Below, piece after piece: positions 1 to 7,692 of a DNA stretch of 44,026 nt. Each line of letters starts with the position of its first letter. Position 1 is the first letter of the stretch. The notes below the pieces were generated by a model that worked only from the letters and a program-made list of their open reading frames with translations, ran no database searches and had not been told where the DNA came from. Position numbers and translations under genes: made by a program. The stretch spans positions 1-44,026 of the forward strand of contig JBDSAJ010000443.1 of the NCBI GenBank assembly GCA_039922235.1, given 5' to 3'. Source of the DNA: Umezawaea sp039922235. GTDB lineage: Bacteria > Actinomycetota > Actinomycetes > Mycobacteriales > Pseudonocardiaceae.

Positions 1-253
1 CGACGCGGATCGCGGAGAACACGAAGTCCGCGCCCCGCAGCGCTTCGTCGAGATCGGTGGTCGCCGTGACCACGGGCGCGTCCGGCACGTCCTCGGAGCG
101 TTCGGCCAGCACCCGGCCGATCGCGTCGAGCCGCGCCCGGTCCACGTCGTGCAGCACCAGTTCGGTCACGCGCCCCGGCGTGCGGTCCGCCAGCAGCGCG
201 CGGTGGACGAGCGGAACGCGGAACCCTCCGCCACCCAGGATCACCAGCCTCAT
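1..253 (-). CDS. GH4 family 6-phospho-beta-glucosidase, N-terminal part (cut by window edge)
   Basis: Only the first 84 codons are present; the gene runs off the left edge. The minus-strand product starts MRLVILGGGGFRVPLVH, a Gly-rich beta-alpha-beta NAD-binding turn typical of glycoside hydrolase family 4, followed by an ELVLHDVDRARL segment where the second strand ends in Asp, and later ADFVFSAIRV, the strand before the catalytic pocket in this family. GH4 enzymes are cytosolic and cleave phosphorylated beta-glucosides by an NAD- and metal-dependent redox mechanism. The ATG at 253-251 overlaps the non-coding lead of the divergent methyltransferase gene. Exact substrate cannot be told from this fragment; an alpha-glucosidase or alpha-galactosidase of GH4 is an alternative, though the Gly-rich start resembles actinobacterial 6-phospho-beta-glucosidases. 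Confidence 0.8.
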   Translation of the reverse strand, partial: MRLVILGGGGFRVPLVHRALLADRTPGRVTELVLHDVDRARLDAIGRVLAERSEDVPDAPVVTATTDLDEALRGADFVFSAIRV

Positions 254-326
254 GCCGTCTTTGTACTACGCTCGCGGTGACTTCATCGTCTTCGATGGCT
301 CGGGCGTGCCGCGAAACGCCCTCCTC

Positions 327-839
327 ATGGTCGTGCGAACGCGCACCCGCTCGGAACTGTCCCGGCAACGCCGCACCCGTTCCCACCGCTGCTGGAACCA
401 CCTGCTGATCGCGCCGCTGTGGCCGTTGCACGGCGCGAACCTCGGCACCCTGCTCCGCACCTGCGACGCCGTGGGCGCCTGCCTCGTCGTGCCGCCGTTC
501 CGGTGGGTGGACGAGGCCGTGGCGCGCGGCAACACGCTGCGCCGTCCCGGCTGCGTCCACCGGGTGGGAGACCCGATCCGCTGGCTGGCCGCGCAGCGCG
601 AGGCGGGCAGCAGGCTGATCGGCGTGGAACTGGCCGACGAGGCCATCCGGCTGGCCGACCTGCCCGCCGCGCGGGAACGCACCGTGGTCGTGCTCGGCCA
701 CGAGTCGGACGGCATCCCGGTGGAGGCGCTGCCGTTGCTGCACTTGGCCGTGGAGATACCGATGGTCGGCGGCGGGCTGTCGCTCAACGTCGCCGTCGCG
801 GGGTCGCTGGTGGCGTACAAGGTCGCCGGGCTGATCTGA
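327..839 (+). CDS. SpoU/TrmH-family RNA 2'-O-methyltransferase
   Basis: A 170-residue protein carrying the three SPOUT/TrmH motifs in order: NLGTLLRTCDAVGA near the N-terminus (motif 1, with the conserved Asn and Arg), VVLGHESDGIP (motif 2) and IPMVGGGLSLNVAVAG (motif 3, the SAM-binding knot). These enzymes methylate ribose 2'-OH groups of tRNA or rRNA using S-adenosylmethionine. It is shorter than full TrmH/RlmB proteins because it has no N-terminal substrate-binding domain, similar to TrmL-size proteins. The ATG at 327 is chosen because the first motif follows soon after; an in-frame ATG at 252 would add 25 residues with no family character and would overlap the divergent GH4 start. Target RNA cannot be inferred. 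Confidence 0.85.
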   Translation: MVVRTRTRSELSRQRRTRSHRCWNHLLIAPLWPLHGANLGTLLRTCDAVGACLVVPPFRWVDEAVARGNTLRRPGCVHRVGDPIRWLAAQREAGSRLIGVELADEAIRLADLPAARERTVVVLGHESDGIPVEALPLLHLAVEIPMVGGGLSLNVAVAGSLVAYKVAGLI

Positions 840-890
840 CGGCACACCGATCGGCGCTGGTCAACCACCCGTTCGTCGGTTTCCGGTGTC

Positions 891-905
891 TGTCCACAAT
901 GGACA
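891..905. promoter_or_regulatory. Perfect 6-bp inverted repeat (TGTCCA-CAA-TGGACA)
   Basis: TGTCCA at 891-896 and TGGACA at 900-905 form a perfect inverted repeat with a 3-nt centre, 70 bp ahead of the S15 hydrolase gene. A second, wider pair (GCGGACA near 926 and TGTCCGC near 949) lies just downstream. The left arm with its neighbours also reads CTGTCCACA (890-898), one mismatch from an actinobacterial DnaA box. Regulator unknown. Confidence 0.35.
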
Positions 906-974
906 TACGGGTCTTGACAGGTATTGCGGACAACCGGAAGGGTGCGGTGTCCGCCCGTTCTGCTCGGAGTCGTG

Positions 975-2837
975 ATGGGGGTCCTCGTGAGGGCTGCACG
1001 AAGAGTCGCCTTGGTGGCAGCGCTGGTGTCGCTGCCGTTGACGCTCGCCCCGGTGGTCGCCGGAGCCGCGCCGGAAGGCCCGGTCTTCGTCGACGGCGAG
1101 GCACAACCGGTCTTCGACCCGAAGGACGTGGTGCGCGAGAGCCTCTACGTCCGCGCGCCGGTCGACAGCGACCGCGACGGCAAGGCCGACGAGGTGTACA
1201 CCGAGGTCGTCCGGCCCACGGCGACCAACCGCGGCCTCAAGGTGCCCGTGGTGTACATGAACAGCCCGTACTTCTCCGGTGGCAACGACGTGGCGAACCA
1301 CAACGTCGACGTCGAGCTGTACGTCCCGGACGGCAAGGGGCACTACGACCGGCGCGACGGCAAGCAGCTGTCCGCGCAGGCCGACGAGCGCGTCGCCGCG
1401 GCTGTCGGGCCGAACGCCGGCCCGATCACCTCCGGCCGCTACGAGGCGTACTTCATCGCCCGAGGCTTCGCCGTGGTCTACGCGGAGTCGCTCGGCACCG
1501 GCAAGTCCACCGGCTGCCCCACGTCCGGCGGCCGCAACGAGACCATCGGCTCCAAGTCCGTGATCGACTGGCTCAACGGCCGGGCGTTCGCGCGGGACGC
1601 CGTGACGAGCGCGCCGGTGAGGGCCGCGTGGACCACCGGCAAGACCGCGATGATGGGCGTGTCCTACAACGGCACGCTGCCCAACGCCGTCGCCGCGACC
1701 GGGGTGCGCGGGCTGGAGGCCATCGTCCCGATCGCCGCCATCTCCAGCTGGTACGACTACTACCGGGCCGACGGCGCGGTCGTGGCGCCCGGCACGTTCC
1801 AGGGCGAGGACCTGGACGTGCTCGCCGAGTACGTCTACACCCGTGCCGACCGGGAGATCTGCAAGCCGGTCATCGCCGAGGTCGCCGCGAAGCAGGACCG
1901 GGTCACCGGCGACTACAGCGCGTTCTGGGACGAGCGCAACTACGTCAAGGACGCCGACAAGGTGCGCGCGGCGGTGCTGGCCGTGCACGGGCTCAACGAC
2001 TGGAACGTCAAGGGCAAGCAGGTCGTCCAGTGGTACGAGGCGTTGCGGCGCAACGGGGTCGAGCACAAGATCTGGTGGCACCAGTCCGGCCACACCGATC
2101 CCGACACGCTGCGGTCCGTCGAGTGGCGGCGCACGCTGAACCGCTGGTTCAGCCACTACCTGTACGGCGTCGACAACGGCGTCCAGCGCGAGCCGAAGGC
2201 GACCATCCAGCGCGAGGACAGGACGACCTGGACCGACGAGGCCGACTGGCCCGCGCCCGGCACGTCCAAGGCCTCCCTGCGGCCGTCCGCGGGCGGTCCC
2301 GCCAAGGGCGGCCTGTCCGTCCGGCCCGCCGTTGGCAGGCCCGTGGTGGAGAGCCTGCGCGACGACTCGTCGATCCTGGCCGAGACGCTGGTCAACGCAC
2401 CCGCTTCGGAGCACCGCCTGTCGTACGCGACGTCGGCGCTCGCCACGTCGCTGCGGCTGTCCGGCACGCCGTCGGTCGACCTGGGGATCTCGTTCGACCG
2501 GAAGGCGGCCAACGTGACGGCGCTGCTGGTCGACCGGTTCCCGGACGGCACCAGCAAGATCGTCACCCGTGGCTGGACGGACCCGCAGAACCGCTCCCGC
2601 CCGGACCGCACCCAGCCGATCCAACCCGGCAAGCGGTACCAGGTCGAGGTCGAGTTCGAGCCGAAGGACTACGTCTTCGCGGCGGGCCACACCCTGGAGT
2701 TCGTGGTGCTGTCCAGCGACTACGACTACACGCTGCGCCCCCAGCCGGGTGCCGGTCTGTCGGTGGACCTGAACCGCACGACGCTCGACCTGCCCGTCGT
2801 GGGCGGCAAGACCGCGCTGCGCGGCGCGATCGGCTGA
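975..2837 (+). CDS. Secreted X-Pro dipeptidyl-peptidase / CocE-like hydrolase (S15 family)
   Basis: About 620 residues. An Arg-rich n-region and a hydrophobic stretch (VALVAALVSLPLTLAPVV) end in an AGA-type signal peptidase site, so the enzyme is exported. The alpha/beta-hydrolase core shows the nucleophile elbow GVSYNG (Ser about residue 230), the acid Asp in HGLNDWNVKG (about 342) and the His in HQSGHTDP (about 373). A C-terminal beta-sandwich, typical of CocE/XPDPT proteins, follows and contains the FEPKDYVFAAGHTLEFVV strand set. The family cleaves X-Pro dipeptides or esters; which one applies here is not visible. ATG 975 has GGAG five bases upstream; GTG 987, preceded by GGGG, is an alternative start. 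A strong terminator follows, so it is probably monocistronic. Confidence 0.85.
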   Translation: MGVLVRAARRVALVAALVSLPLTLAPVVAGAAPEGPVFVDGEAQPVFDPKDVVRESLYVRAPVDSDRDGKADEVYTEVVRPTATNRGLKVPVVYMNSPYFSGGNDVANHNVDVELYVPDGKGHYDRRDGKQLSAQADERVAAAVGPNAGPITSGRYEAYFIARGFAVVYAESLGTGKSTGCPTSGGRNETIGSKSVIDWLNGRAFARDAVTSAPVRAAWTTGKTAMMGVSYNGTLPNAVAATGVRGLEAIVPIAAISSWYDYYRADGAVVAPGTFQGEDLDVLAEYVYTRADREICKPVIAEVAAKQDRVTGDYSAFWDERNYVKDADKVRAAVLAVHGLNDWNVKGKQVVQWYEALRRNGVEHKIWWHQSGHTDPDTLRSVEWRRTLNRWFSHYLYGVDNGVQREPKATIQREDRTTWTDEADWPAPGTSKASLRPSAGGPAKGGLSVRPAVGRPVVESLRDDSSILAETLVNAPASEHRLSYATSALATSLRLSGTPSVDLGISFDRKAANVTALLVDRFPDGTSKIVTRGWTDPQNRSRPDRTQPIQPGKRYQVEVEFEPKDYVFAAGHTLEFVVLSSDYDYTLRPQPGAGLSVDLNRTTLDLPVVGGKTALRGAIG

Positions 2838-2842
2838 TCGAC

Positions 2843-2882
2843 CGGGGTGGAGCCTCCTCAGCGGGGGCTCCACCCCGTTTTT
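2843..2882 (+). terminator. Rho-independent terminator after the S15 hydrolase gene
   Basis: Perfect 12-bp stem, 2843-2854 paired with 2866-2877 (CGGGGTGGAGCC and its complement), 11-nt loop, followed directly by TTTTT. It begins six bases past the stop codon. Confidence 0.9.
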
Positions 2883-2932
2883 CGCGGCAGGGTAGACCAG
2901 CCCACCGACAAAACCGCTTTTGGCGCCCGGAG

Positions 2933-2960
2933 TTGTCCACAGGCCACCAGGTTGTCCACA
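2933..2960 (+). promoter_or_regulatory. Two DnaA boxes in direct repeat
   Basis: TTGTCCACA occurs at 2933-2941 and again at 2952-2960, same orientation, 19 bp start to start. TTGTCCACA is the preferred DnaA box of high-GC actinomycetes. The pair sits 50-80 bp ahead of the DUF4192 start codon. It may bring that gene under DnaA control or help titrate DnaA; two boxes are too few for a chromosomal origin, and no dnaA or dnaN is nearby. Confidence 0.5.
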
Positions 2961-3011
2961 GTGGAGCAATTCCCGCTACCGCTCCGCCGGTTCCTGGGCC
3001 ATCGTCGAAGC

Positions 3012-4055
3012 ATGCGAACCCCACCACAGGCGGCAGCGGTCCAGGTCGAAGGTCCCGGCGAACTGGTCGCCGCACTCCCGCACCTGCTCGCCTTCCACCC
3101 CGTCGACTCGCTGGTCGCGCTGGTGCTCAGCCACGGCCGCCCGACGAGGGTCGCCATGAGCCTCCGCGTCGACCTGCCCGCTCCCCGACATCGACGCGCA
3201 CTGGCCCACCAGCTCCTGACCCCGATCCGCAGCGAGGCGGGTTCCGTCGTGCTCGTCGTCGTGGGCGGCGGCACCCCGGACCCGCCGAGGGCGCTGCCGC
3301 ACCAGGGACTGATCGACTGCATGGAGTCCGTGCTGGCGACCGCCGACATCCGGCTGGCGGGCGCGGTCTGGGCGTCCGGCACCACCGGGGGCGCCCAGTG
3401 GATCGGCTACGGCGAGGTCGGGCGCACCGGCACCGTCCCCGACCCGACGGTCAGCGAGATGGCCGCAGCGTGCGCCGCGGCGGGCATGGTCACGTTCGCC
3501 AGCCGAGCCGACCTGGCCGCCGTGCTGACCCCCGACGACCCGGAAGCCCTGTCCAGGCGCGAAGCCCTCCTCGACGAGGCCGCCCTGCACGCCGAGGACG
3601 ACCAGGACCGCGAGCAGTCCGCCCGCAAGGGCCTGTCGCTGATCACCCGAGCCGTGACGGGCACCAGCGACCGCACCACACCGCTGTCCGACCACGAGAT
3701 CGTCACCCTCACCACAGCACTGTCCGACCTCTGGGTCCGCGACATGAGCCTCGTCTTCGCGACCGGCCCCCACGCCACCGCCGCCGAACGCCTCTGGACC
3801 GAACTCACCCGAGCCACCCCCACCCCGGAACGAGCCCAAGCAGCCACCCTCCTGGCCTTCTCCGCCTACCTTCGCGGCGACGGCGCCCTGGCCTCCGTGG
3901 CACTGGACCGAGCCGAAGAAGCCTGCCCGAGCCACCGCCTGGCCTCACTCGTCAGAGCAGCCCTGGACCACGCCCTACCCCCGGACCAGGTGGCGCGCAT
4001 GGCCATGTCCTCCTCCCACCCCGACTGGACCCCGGACGGCCCCCAATGGCCCTGA
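3012..4055 (+). CDS. DUF4192 domain protein
   Basis: A 347-residue cytosolic protein without signal or membrane segments. The N-terminal text VEGPGELVAALPHLLAFHPVDSLV is the recognisable opening of the DUF4192 family, widespread in actinomycetes and of unknown function. The rest is an alternating alpha/beta region with a conserved VVVGGG turn and an Ala-rich helical C-terminal third containing an ATLLAFSAYLRGDGALASVALDRA-like TPR-type helix pair (about residues 275-300), probably for protein contacts. ATG 3012 is the first start that gives the family N-terminus; upstream in-frame codons run into the DnaA boxes. It is isolated between terminators. Confidence 0.8.
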   Translation: MRTPPQAAAVQVEGPGELVAALPHLLAFHPVDSLVALVLSHGRPTRVAMSLRVDLPAPRHRRALAHQLLTPIRSEAGSVVLVVVGGGTPDPPRALPHQGLIDCMESVLATADIRLAGAVWASGTTGGAQWIGYGEVGRTGTVPDPTVSEMAAACAAAGMVTFASRADLAAVLTPDDPEALSRREALLDEAALHAEDDQDREQSARKGLSLITRAVTGTSDRTTPLSDHEIVTLTTALSDLWVRDMSLVFATGPHATAAERLWTELTRATPTPERAQAATLLAFSAYLRGDGALASVALDRAEEACPSHRLASLVRAALDHALPPDQVARMAMSSSHPDWTPDGPQWP

Positions 4056-4116
4056 CCCACCAACACCCCACCGGCCGTCACCGCCGCCACCCACCAACCC
4101 CCTGGCCCTTCTTCAC

Positions 4117-4154
4117 CTGGTGCAGGAACCACTTACGCCGCACCCCTGCACCAG
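4117..4154 (+). terminator. Candidate hairpin terminator after the DUF4192 gene
   Basis: CTGGTGCAGG (4117-4126) pairs perfectly with CCTGCACCAG (4145-4154) across an 18-nt loop, 62 bp beyond the DUF4192 stop. There is no T tract, so termination efficiency is uncertain. Confidence 0.4.
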
Positions 4155-4213
4155 AACCCCACCGGCCGCCGACCTGAGCCACCGGTTGCTGCACGCCTGC
4201 GGCTGGCGCCTGG

Positions 4214-4279
4214 CTGCCGTGCCTCACTCAAGCACCGCGAGTCGAACACTCACGCACCCCGAATGGAACGTTCGCGCAC
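4214..4279 (-). repeat. 22-nt degenerate tandem repeat, three units
   Basis: Read on the minus strand, consecutive 22-nt units begin at 4279 (GTGCGCGAACGTTCCATTC), 4257 (GTGCGTGAGTGTTCGACTC) and 4235 (GTGCTTGAGTGAGGCAC). Units 1 and 2 agree at most positions, with the core GTGCG-GA--GTTC-A-TC; unit 3 keeps only the first half. It lies in a gene-free interval. Confidence 0.6.
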
Positions 4280-4579
4280 CCGGCAAGCACGAGAGGGTAT
4301 CCGAACGCGGGGTTCAGGGTGTCCGAGTGGGGGACACGCGACTACCTGACCGGCGCTCCACGGCAGCCACCACCAACCGGAATCCGCGACAACCCCGACC
4401 CATTTCCCACCAGTGCCCCAAGCGAGCCCTGATCCGGTGCACGTCCACCTGCTCCACCGACGGGTCCCCACCGCAGGGCCTTGGCAGAGCCGCAGAGCCC
4501 TGGCCGAGGCCGCGCAACACCGCCACCCCGGAGCAGCCAACCCCAGACCGGCGGTCGCACTTCCCCTGCTACCGCCGAA

Positions 4580-4624
4580 GCACCGCTGGGGTCGGACCCC
4601 CTCCCAGGCCGACCCCAGCGGTGC
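4580..4624 (-). terminator. Strong hairpin terminator of the dtxR-galK-galE-peptidase operon
   Basis: A perfect 16-bp inverted repeat, GCACCGCTGGGGTCGG at 4580-4595 against 4609-4624, 13-nt loop, 11 bp past the minus-strand peptidase stop. It has no T run, which is common in actinomycetes. Confidence 0.8.
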
Positions 4625-4635
4625 ACTTCTCAGCG

Positions 4636-6684
4636 TCAGAGCAGCTCCGGCCGCTTCCAGTCCTCGGCGAGCACGTGTTCACCGAGGAACCCGAAGATCG
4701 TCTCGTACCAGATCCGGCTGTTGCCGGGGGTGAGGATCCAATGGTTCTCGGTCGGGTAGTACAGGAACTTGGCGTTGACGCCGTGCCGCAGCAGGTCGAA
4801 GTACAGCCGCTGGCCTTCGCCGATCGGCACCCGGTAATCCTTGTCACCGTGGATCACCAGCATCGGCGTCTCGATGTTGGCGACGTACAGGTGCGGCGAG
4901 TTGGCCTTCACGCGGTCGGGCTGCGTGAGCGGGTCGCCCATCTCGCGGATCCAGTAGTACGAGCTGTCGGTGCTGCCGGTGAAGGCGTCCAGGTGCCACA
5001 GCGACGCGTGCGTGACGATCGCGCGGAACCGGGTGGTCTGGGTGGCGATCCAGTTGGCCATGTAGCCGCCGAACGAGCCGCCCATCGCCGCGGTGCGGCT
5101 GTCGTCGATGTCGTCGCGGTGCTCGGCGACGTCCGTGATGGCCATGAGGTCGGTGTAGGGCTCCGAGCCCCAACGGCCCCAGCCCGCCTTGACGAAGTCG
5201 TGGCCGTAGCCGGTGGACAGCGCCGGGTCGGGCAGCAGCACGGCGTAGCCGCGGGCGGCCATCAGCCACGGGTTCCAGCGCCAGCTCCAGTTGCTCCAGC
5301 TCATGACCGGGCCGCCGTGCACCCACAGCAGCAGTGGTGCGGGCCGGTCGACCGAGGCGCCTTCGGGCAGCACGAGCCAGGCGCGCACCGTGCGGCCGTC
5401 GGCGACGGTGGTCTCGATCTCGGTCAGGGTGCCGGGCACCGAGGCGACCGTGCCGGGGGAGAGCAGCCGCACCGGTTCCTGGTCGACGGCGGTGGCGTCG
5501 AGGCGCACCGGGGTCGGCGGGTGGCCGATGGTGCCGCCCATGGCGTACACGGTCGTGCCGTCGGGACTGACGACGGCGTCGGTGTAGCCGCCGCGCGCGG
5601 TGAGCCGGGTGATCGCGCCCGACGCCAGGTCGAGCCGCCACACGGGCTGGTGGCCGTGGTCGCTGCTGGTGAAGTACACGGCGTCGCCGGTGGGGCTGAC
5701 GACGGGAGAAGCGGGCTCCTCGGTGAAGTCCGGCGTGAGGTCGGTGGTCTCACCGGTCGCCACGTCGATCCGCACCAGCGTGCCGAACCAGGGGCTGTCC
5801 ACCGTCGAGTCCACGACCCGGACGGCGATCACGGACGCCGAGTCCGGCGTGAACACCGAGGTACCGAAGGAGTGCCCTGGCTCGTCCGCCAGCACGCGGT
5901 TGGAACTGCCGTCGGTCGCGGCCAGCCGCAGGCTGTACCGATCGCCGTAGGACGGGCTGACCTGGACCTGCTCGGAGTAGAGCGCCCACCGGCCGTCGGG
6001 GCTGATCGCGACGATCTCCTCGATCGAGCTCCCGGCGTCGGGGGCCAGGTCGGTGACGGACTCGATCCGGCCGCTGTCGGCGCTGACCGGGTCCGTGGTG
6101 AGCGCGCGCTGGTAGGCGGGCCCGACATCGGAGTCCCACGAGCGGATCGGGTAGCCCTCGTGCAGGATCGCGGTGATCCCGGAGTCCTCGCGCGCCTTGC
6201 GCTTGGCGGCGTCCTCCTCGCCGAACGCGGCGGTGGAGTGCGCGGTCGCCGACAACAGCAGGTGACCCGTGTCGGCGGCGACCCTGAAGCCGTCGATGCC
6301 ACCCGCCGGGCGGTACACCTCCCGCGCTTCACCGGTCGGCGGCAGCAGCCACAGCGCCGTCTTGTCCTTGCCCTGCTTGTCCTTGTCGTCGGACTGGGCA
6401 TCGGGACGGCTGGACAGGAACAGGACCGACCCGTCCGGCGTGAACTCGGGGCTGGACTCGCCCTTGGCGGAACTGGTCAGCCGCCGTGGCTGCCGAGTGC
6501 CGTCAGGGTCGATCTCCCAGAGCGCGCCTTGCCACTTCTTGCCGTCGGGAGAGAGCTCGGACACGACGGCCACCAGGCGGGAGCCGTCCGGGGAGAGCGT
6601 TGGGGAGCCGACTCGGGGCAGGGCGTTGAAGGCGGCGAGATCCGCGAAGTCCGCGGCCGTCGCCGAACGGGCACTGTCTGTCAT
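4636..6684 (-). CDS. S9 family prolyl oligopeptidase / acylaminoacyl-peptidase-like serine peptidase
   Basis: A 682-residue cytosolic protein (no signal peptide). The first ~400 residues are a beta-propeller with repeated SPDG-type blades (TLSPDGSRLVAV, FTPDGSVLFLS, ISPDGRWALYS, VSPTGDAVYFT, VSPDGTTVYAM). The alpha/beta-hydrolase domain has the Ser elbow MGGSFGGYM (Ser about 537), the Asp in VIHGDKDYRVP (about 614-616) and the His in ENHW (about 648), the complete S9 triad. These enzymes trim short peptides, some releasing N-acylated residues. Its start is only 6 bp beyond the galE stop, so it is the last gene of the dtxR-galK-galE operon; a functional link to galactose metabolism is not evident. 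Confidence 0.9.
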   Translation of the reverse strand: MTDSARSATAADFADLAAFNALPRVGSPTLSPDGSRLVAVVSELSPDGKKWQGALWEIDPDGTRQPRRLTSSAKGESSPEFTPDGSVLFLSSRPDAQSDDKDKQGKDKTALWLLPPTGEAREVYRPAGGIDGFRVAADTGHLLLSATAHSTAAFGEEDAAKRKAREDSGITAILHEGYPIRSWDSDVGPAYQRALTTDPVSADSGRIESVTDLAPDAGSSIEEIVAISPDGRWALYSEQVQVSPSYGDRYSLRLAATDGSSNRVLADEPGHSFGTSVFTPDSASVIAVRVVDSTVDSPWFGTLVRIDVATGETTDLTPDFTEEPASPVVSPTGDAVYFTSSDHGHQPVWRLDLASGAITRLTARGGYTDAVVSPDGTTVYAMGGTIGHPPTPVRLDATAVDQEPVRLLSPGTVASVPGTLTEIETTVADGRTVRAWLVLPEGASVDRPAPLLLWVHGGPVMSWSNWSWRWNPWLMAARGYAVLLPDPALSTGYGHDFVKAGWGRWGSEPYTDLMAITDVAEHRDDIDDSRTAAMGGSFGGYMANWIATQTTRFRAIVTHASLWHLDAFTGSTDSSYYWIREMGDPLTQPDRVKANSPHLYVANIETPMLVIHGDKDYRVPIGEGQRLYFDLLRHGVNAKFLYYPTENHWILTPGNSRIWYETIFGFLGEHVLAEDWKRPELL

Positions 6685-6690
6685 CCGGGC

Positions 6691-7653
6691 TCATGCCTCC
6701 TGACGGGACCGGGTGAATTCCCAGGCGTCGCGCACGATTCCGGTCAGGTCGGCGCGCTCGGGCTTCCACCCGAGTTCGGTCCGGGCCCGCTCGCTGGACG
6801 CGACCAGCACGGCGGGGTCGCCGGCGCGGCGGGGCGCGATCGCGGCGGGGATGGCGTGGCCGGTGACCTCGCGGCAGGTGTCGATGACCTGCTTCACCGA
6901 GAAACCGGTGCCGTTGCCGAGGTTGTAGATCCGGTGCTCACCCGCGGTGGCGTGCTCCAGCGCCAGCAGGTGGGCGTCGGCGAGGTCGGTGACGTGGATG
7001 TAGTCCCGCACGCACGTGCCGTCCTCGGTCGGCCAGTCCTCGCCGAAGATCTGGATCTGCTCGCGCTGCCCGAGCGCGACCTGCAGCACCAGCGGGATGA
7101 GGTGCGTCTCGACCGCGTGCCGCTCGCCGATGGAGCCGTGAGCGCCCGCCACGTTGAAGTACCGCAGGCTCACCGCGGCCAGGCCGTGCGCGGCGGCGTA
7201 CGAGGTGATGGCGTGGTCGATCGCCAGTTTCGACGCGCCGTAGGTGTTGGTCGGCCGGGTCGGGGTGGACTCGGAGATCGGCACCTCCTCCGGCTCGCCG
7301 TAGGTGGCCGCGGTGGAGGAGAACACCAGGCGCGGGGTGCCGTGCTCGCGCATGGCGTCCAACAGCCGCAGCGAGGTGACGACGTTGCCCTGCCAGTACT
7401 TGGCGGGGTCCACCATGGACTCGCCGACCAGCGACTTGGCCGCGAAGTGCAGGACGCCGTCGAAGCCCTCGGCGAGCACGGTCCCGATGACGTCGTTGAT
7501 GTCGCCCTGCACGAACCGGGCGCCATCGGGAACCGCGTCCGCGTGCCCCGTGGACAGGTCGTCGAGCACGACCACCTCGTGCCCCGACTCGATCAGCCGA
7601 GCCGCGTTCACGCTGCCGACGTACCCAGCACCGCCCGTCACGAGCAGCTTCAC
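6691..7653 (-). CDS. galE: UDP-glucose 4-epimerase
   Basis: A 320-residue extended short-chain dehydrogenase that interconverts UDP-galactose and UDP-glucose in the Leloir pathway. It shows the NAD motif GGAGYVG (residues 7-13), the Asp-Leu-Ser-Thr-Gly turn DDLSTGH, the active-site Ser113 in FSSTAATYGE, and the Tyr138-x3-Lys142 pair in TNTYGASK, plus SLRYFNVAGA downstream, typical of GalE. It follows galK by 39 bp and precedes the S9 peptidase by 6 bp. In Corynebacterium relatives galE is transcriptionally coupled to the dtxR/dmdR gene, as here. ATG with a purine-rich leader supports the start. Confidence 0.95.
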   Translation of the reverse strand: MKLLVTGGAGYVGSVNAARLIESGHEVVVLDDLSTGHADAVPDGARFVQGDINDVIGTVLAEGFDGVLHFAAKSLVGESMVDPAKYWQGNVVTSLRLLDAMREHGTPRLVFSSTAATYGEPEEVPISESTPTRPTNTYGASKLAIDHAITSYAAAHGLAAVSLRYFNVAGAHGSIGERHAVETHLIPLVLQVALGQREQIQIFGEDWPTEDGTCVRDYIHVTDLADAHLLALEHATAGEHRIYNLGNGTGFSVKQVIDTCREVTGHAIPAAIAPRRAGDPAVLVASSERARTELGWKPERADLTGIVRDAWEFTRSRQEA

Positions 7654-7692
7654 CGTGGTTCTCGCTTTCGTTCTTGTGGGGGAGGAGGAAGA

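Larger units (their letters stand above)
4056..4635. other. Non-coding interval with repeats and hairpins
   Basis: No credible gene is seen on either strand in these 580 bp; the open frames that cross it have Pro/Arg/His-rich translations without family character. It holds a hairpin at 4117-4154, a 22-nt tandem repeat at 4214-4279, a small perfect hairpin near 4319-4336 (GTGTCC/GGACAC) and the strong terminator at 4580-4624. Its composition is similar to the coding flanks. Confidence 0.6.

Noticed and set aside
914..942. TTGACA at 914-919 as -35 of the S15 hydrolase gene
   Set aside because: No acceptable -10 at 16-19 bp; the sequence there is GC-rich.
2933..2960. A replication origin
   Set aside because: Only two exact DnaA boxes, no AT-rich unwinding region and no dnaA/dnaN/gyr genes.
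419..4177. A 1252-codon plus-strand open frame
   Set aside because: It overlaps three well-supported genes in a different frame and translates to Arg/Gly/Pro-rich low-complexity sequence.
6691..7653. A rhamnose or uronate dehydrogenase instead of GalE
   Set aside because: Sequence order and the adjacent galK fit GalE; the Udh motif set is found separately at 29110-29922.
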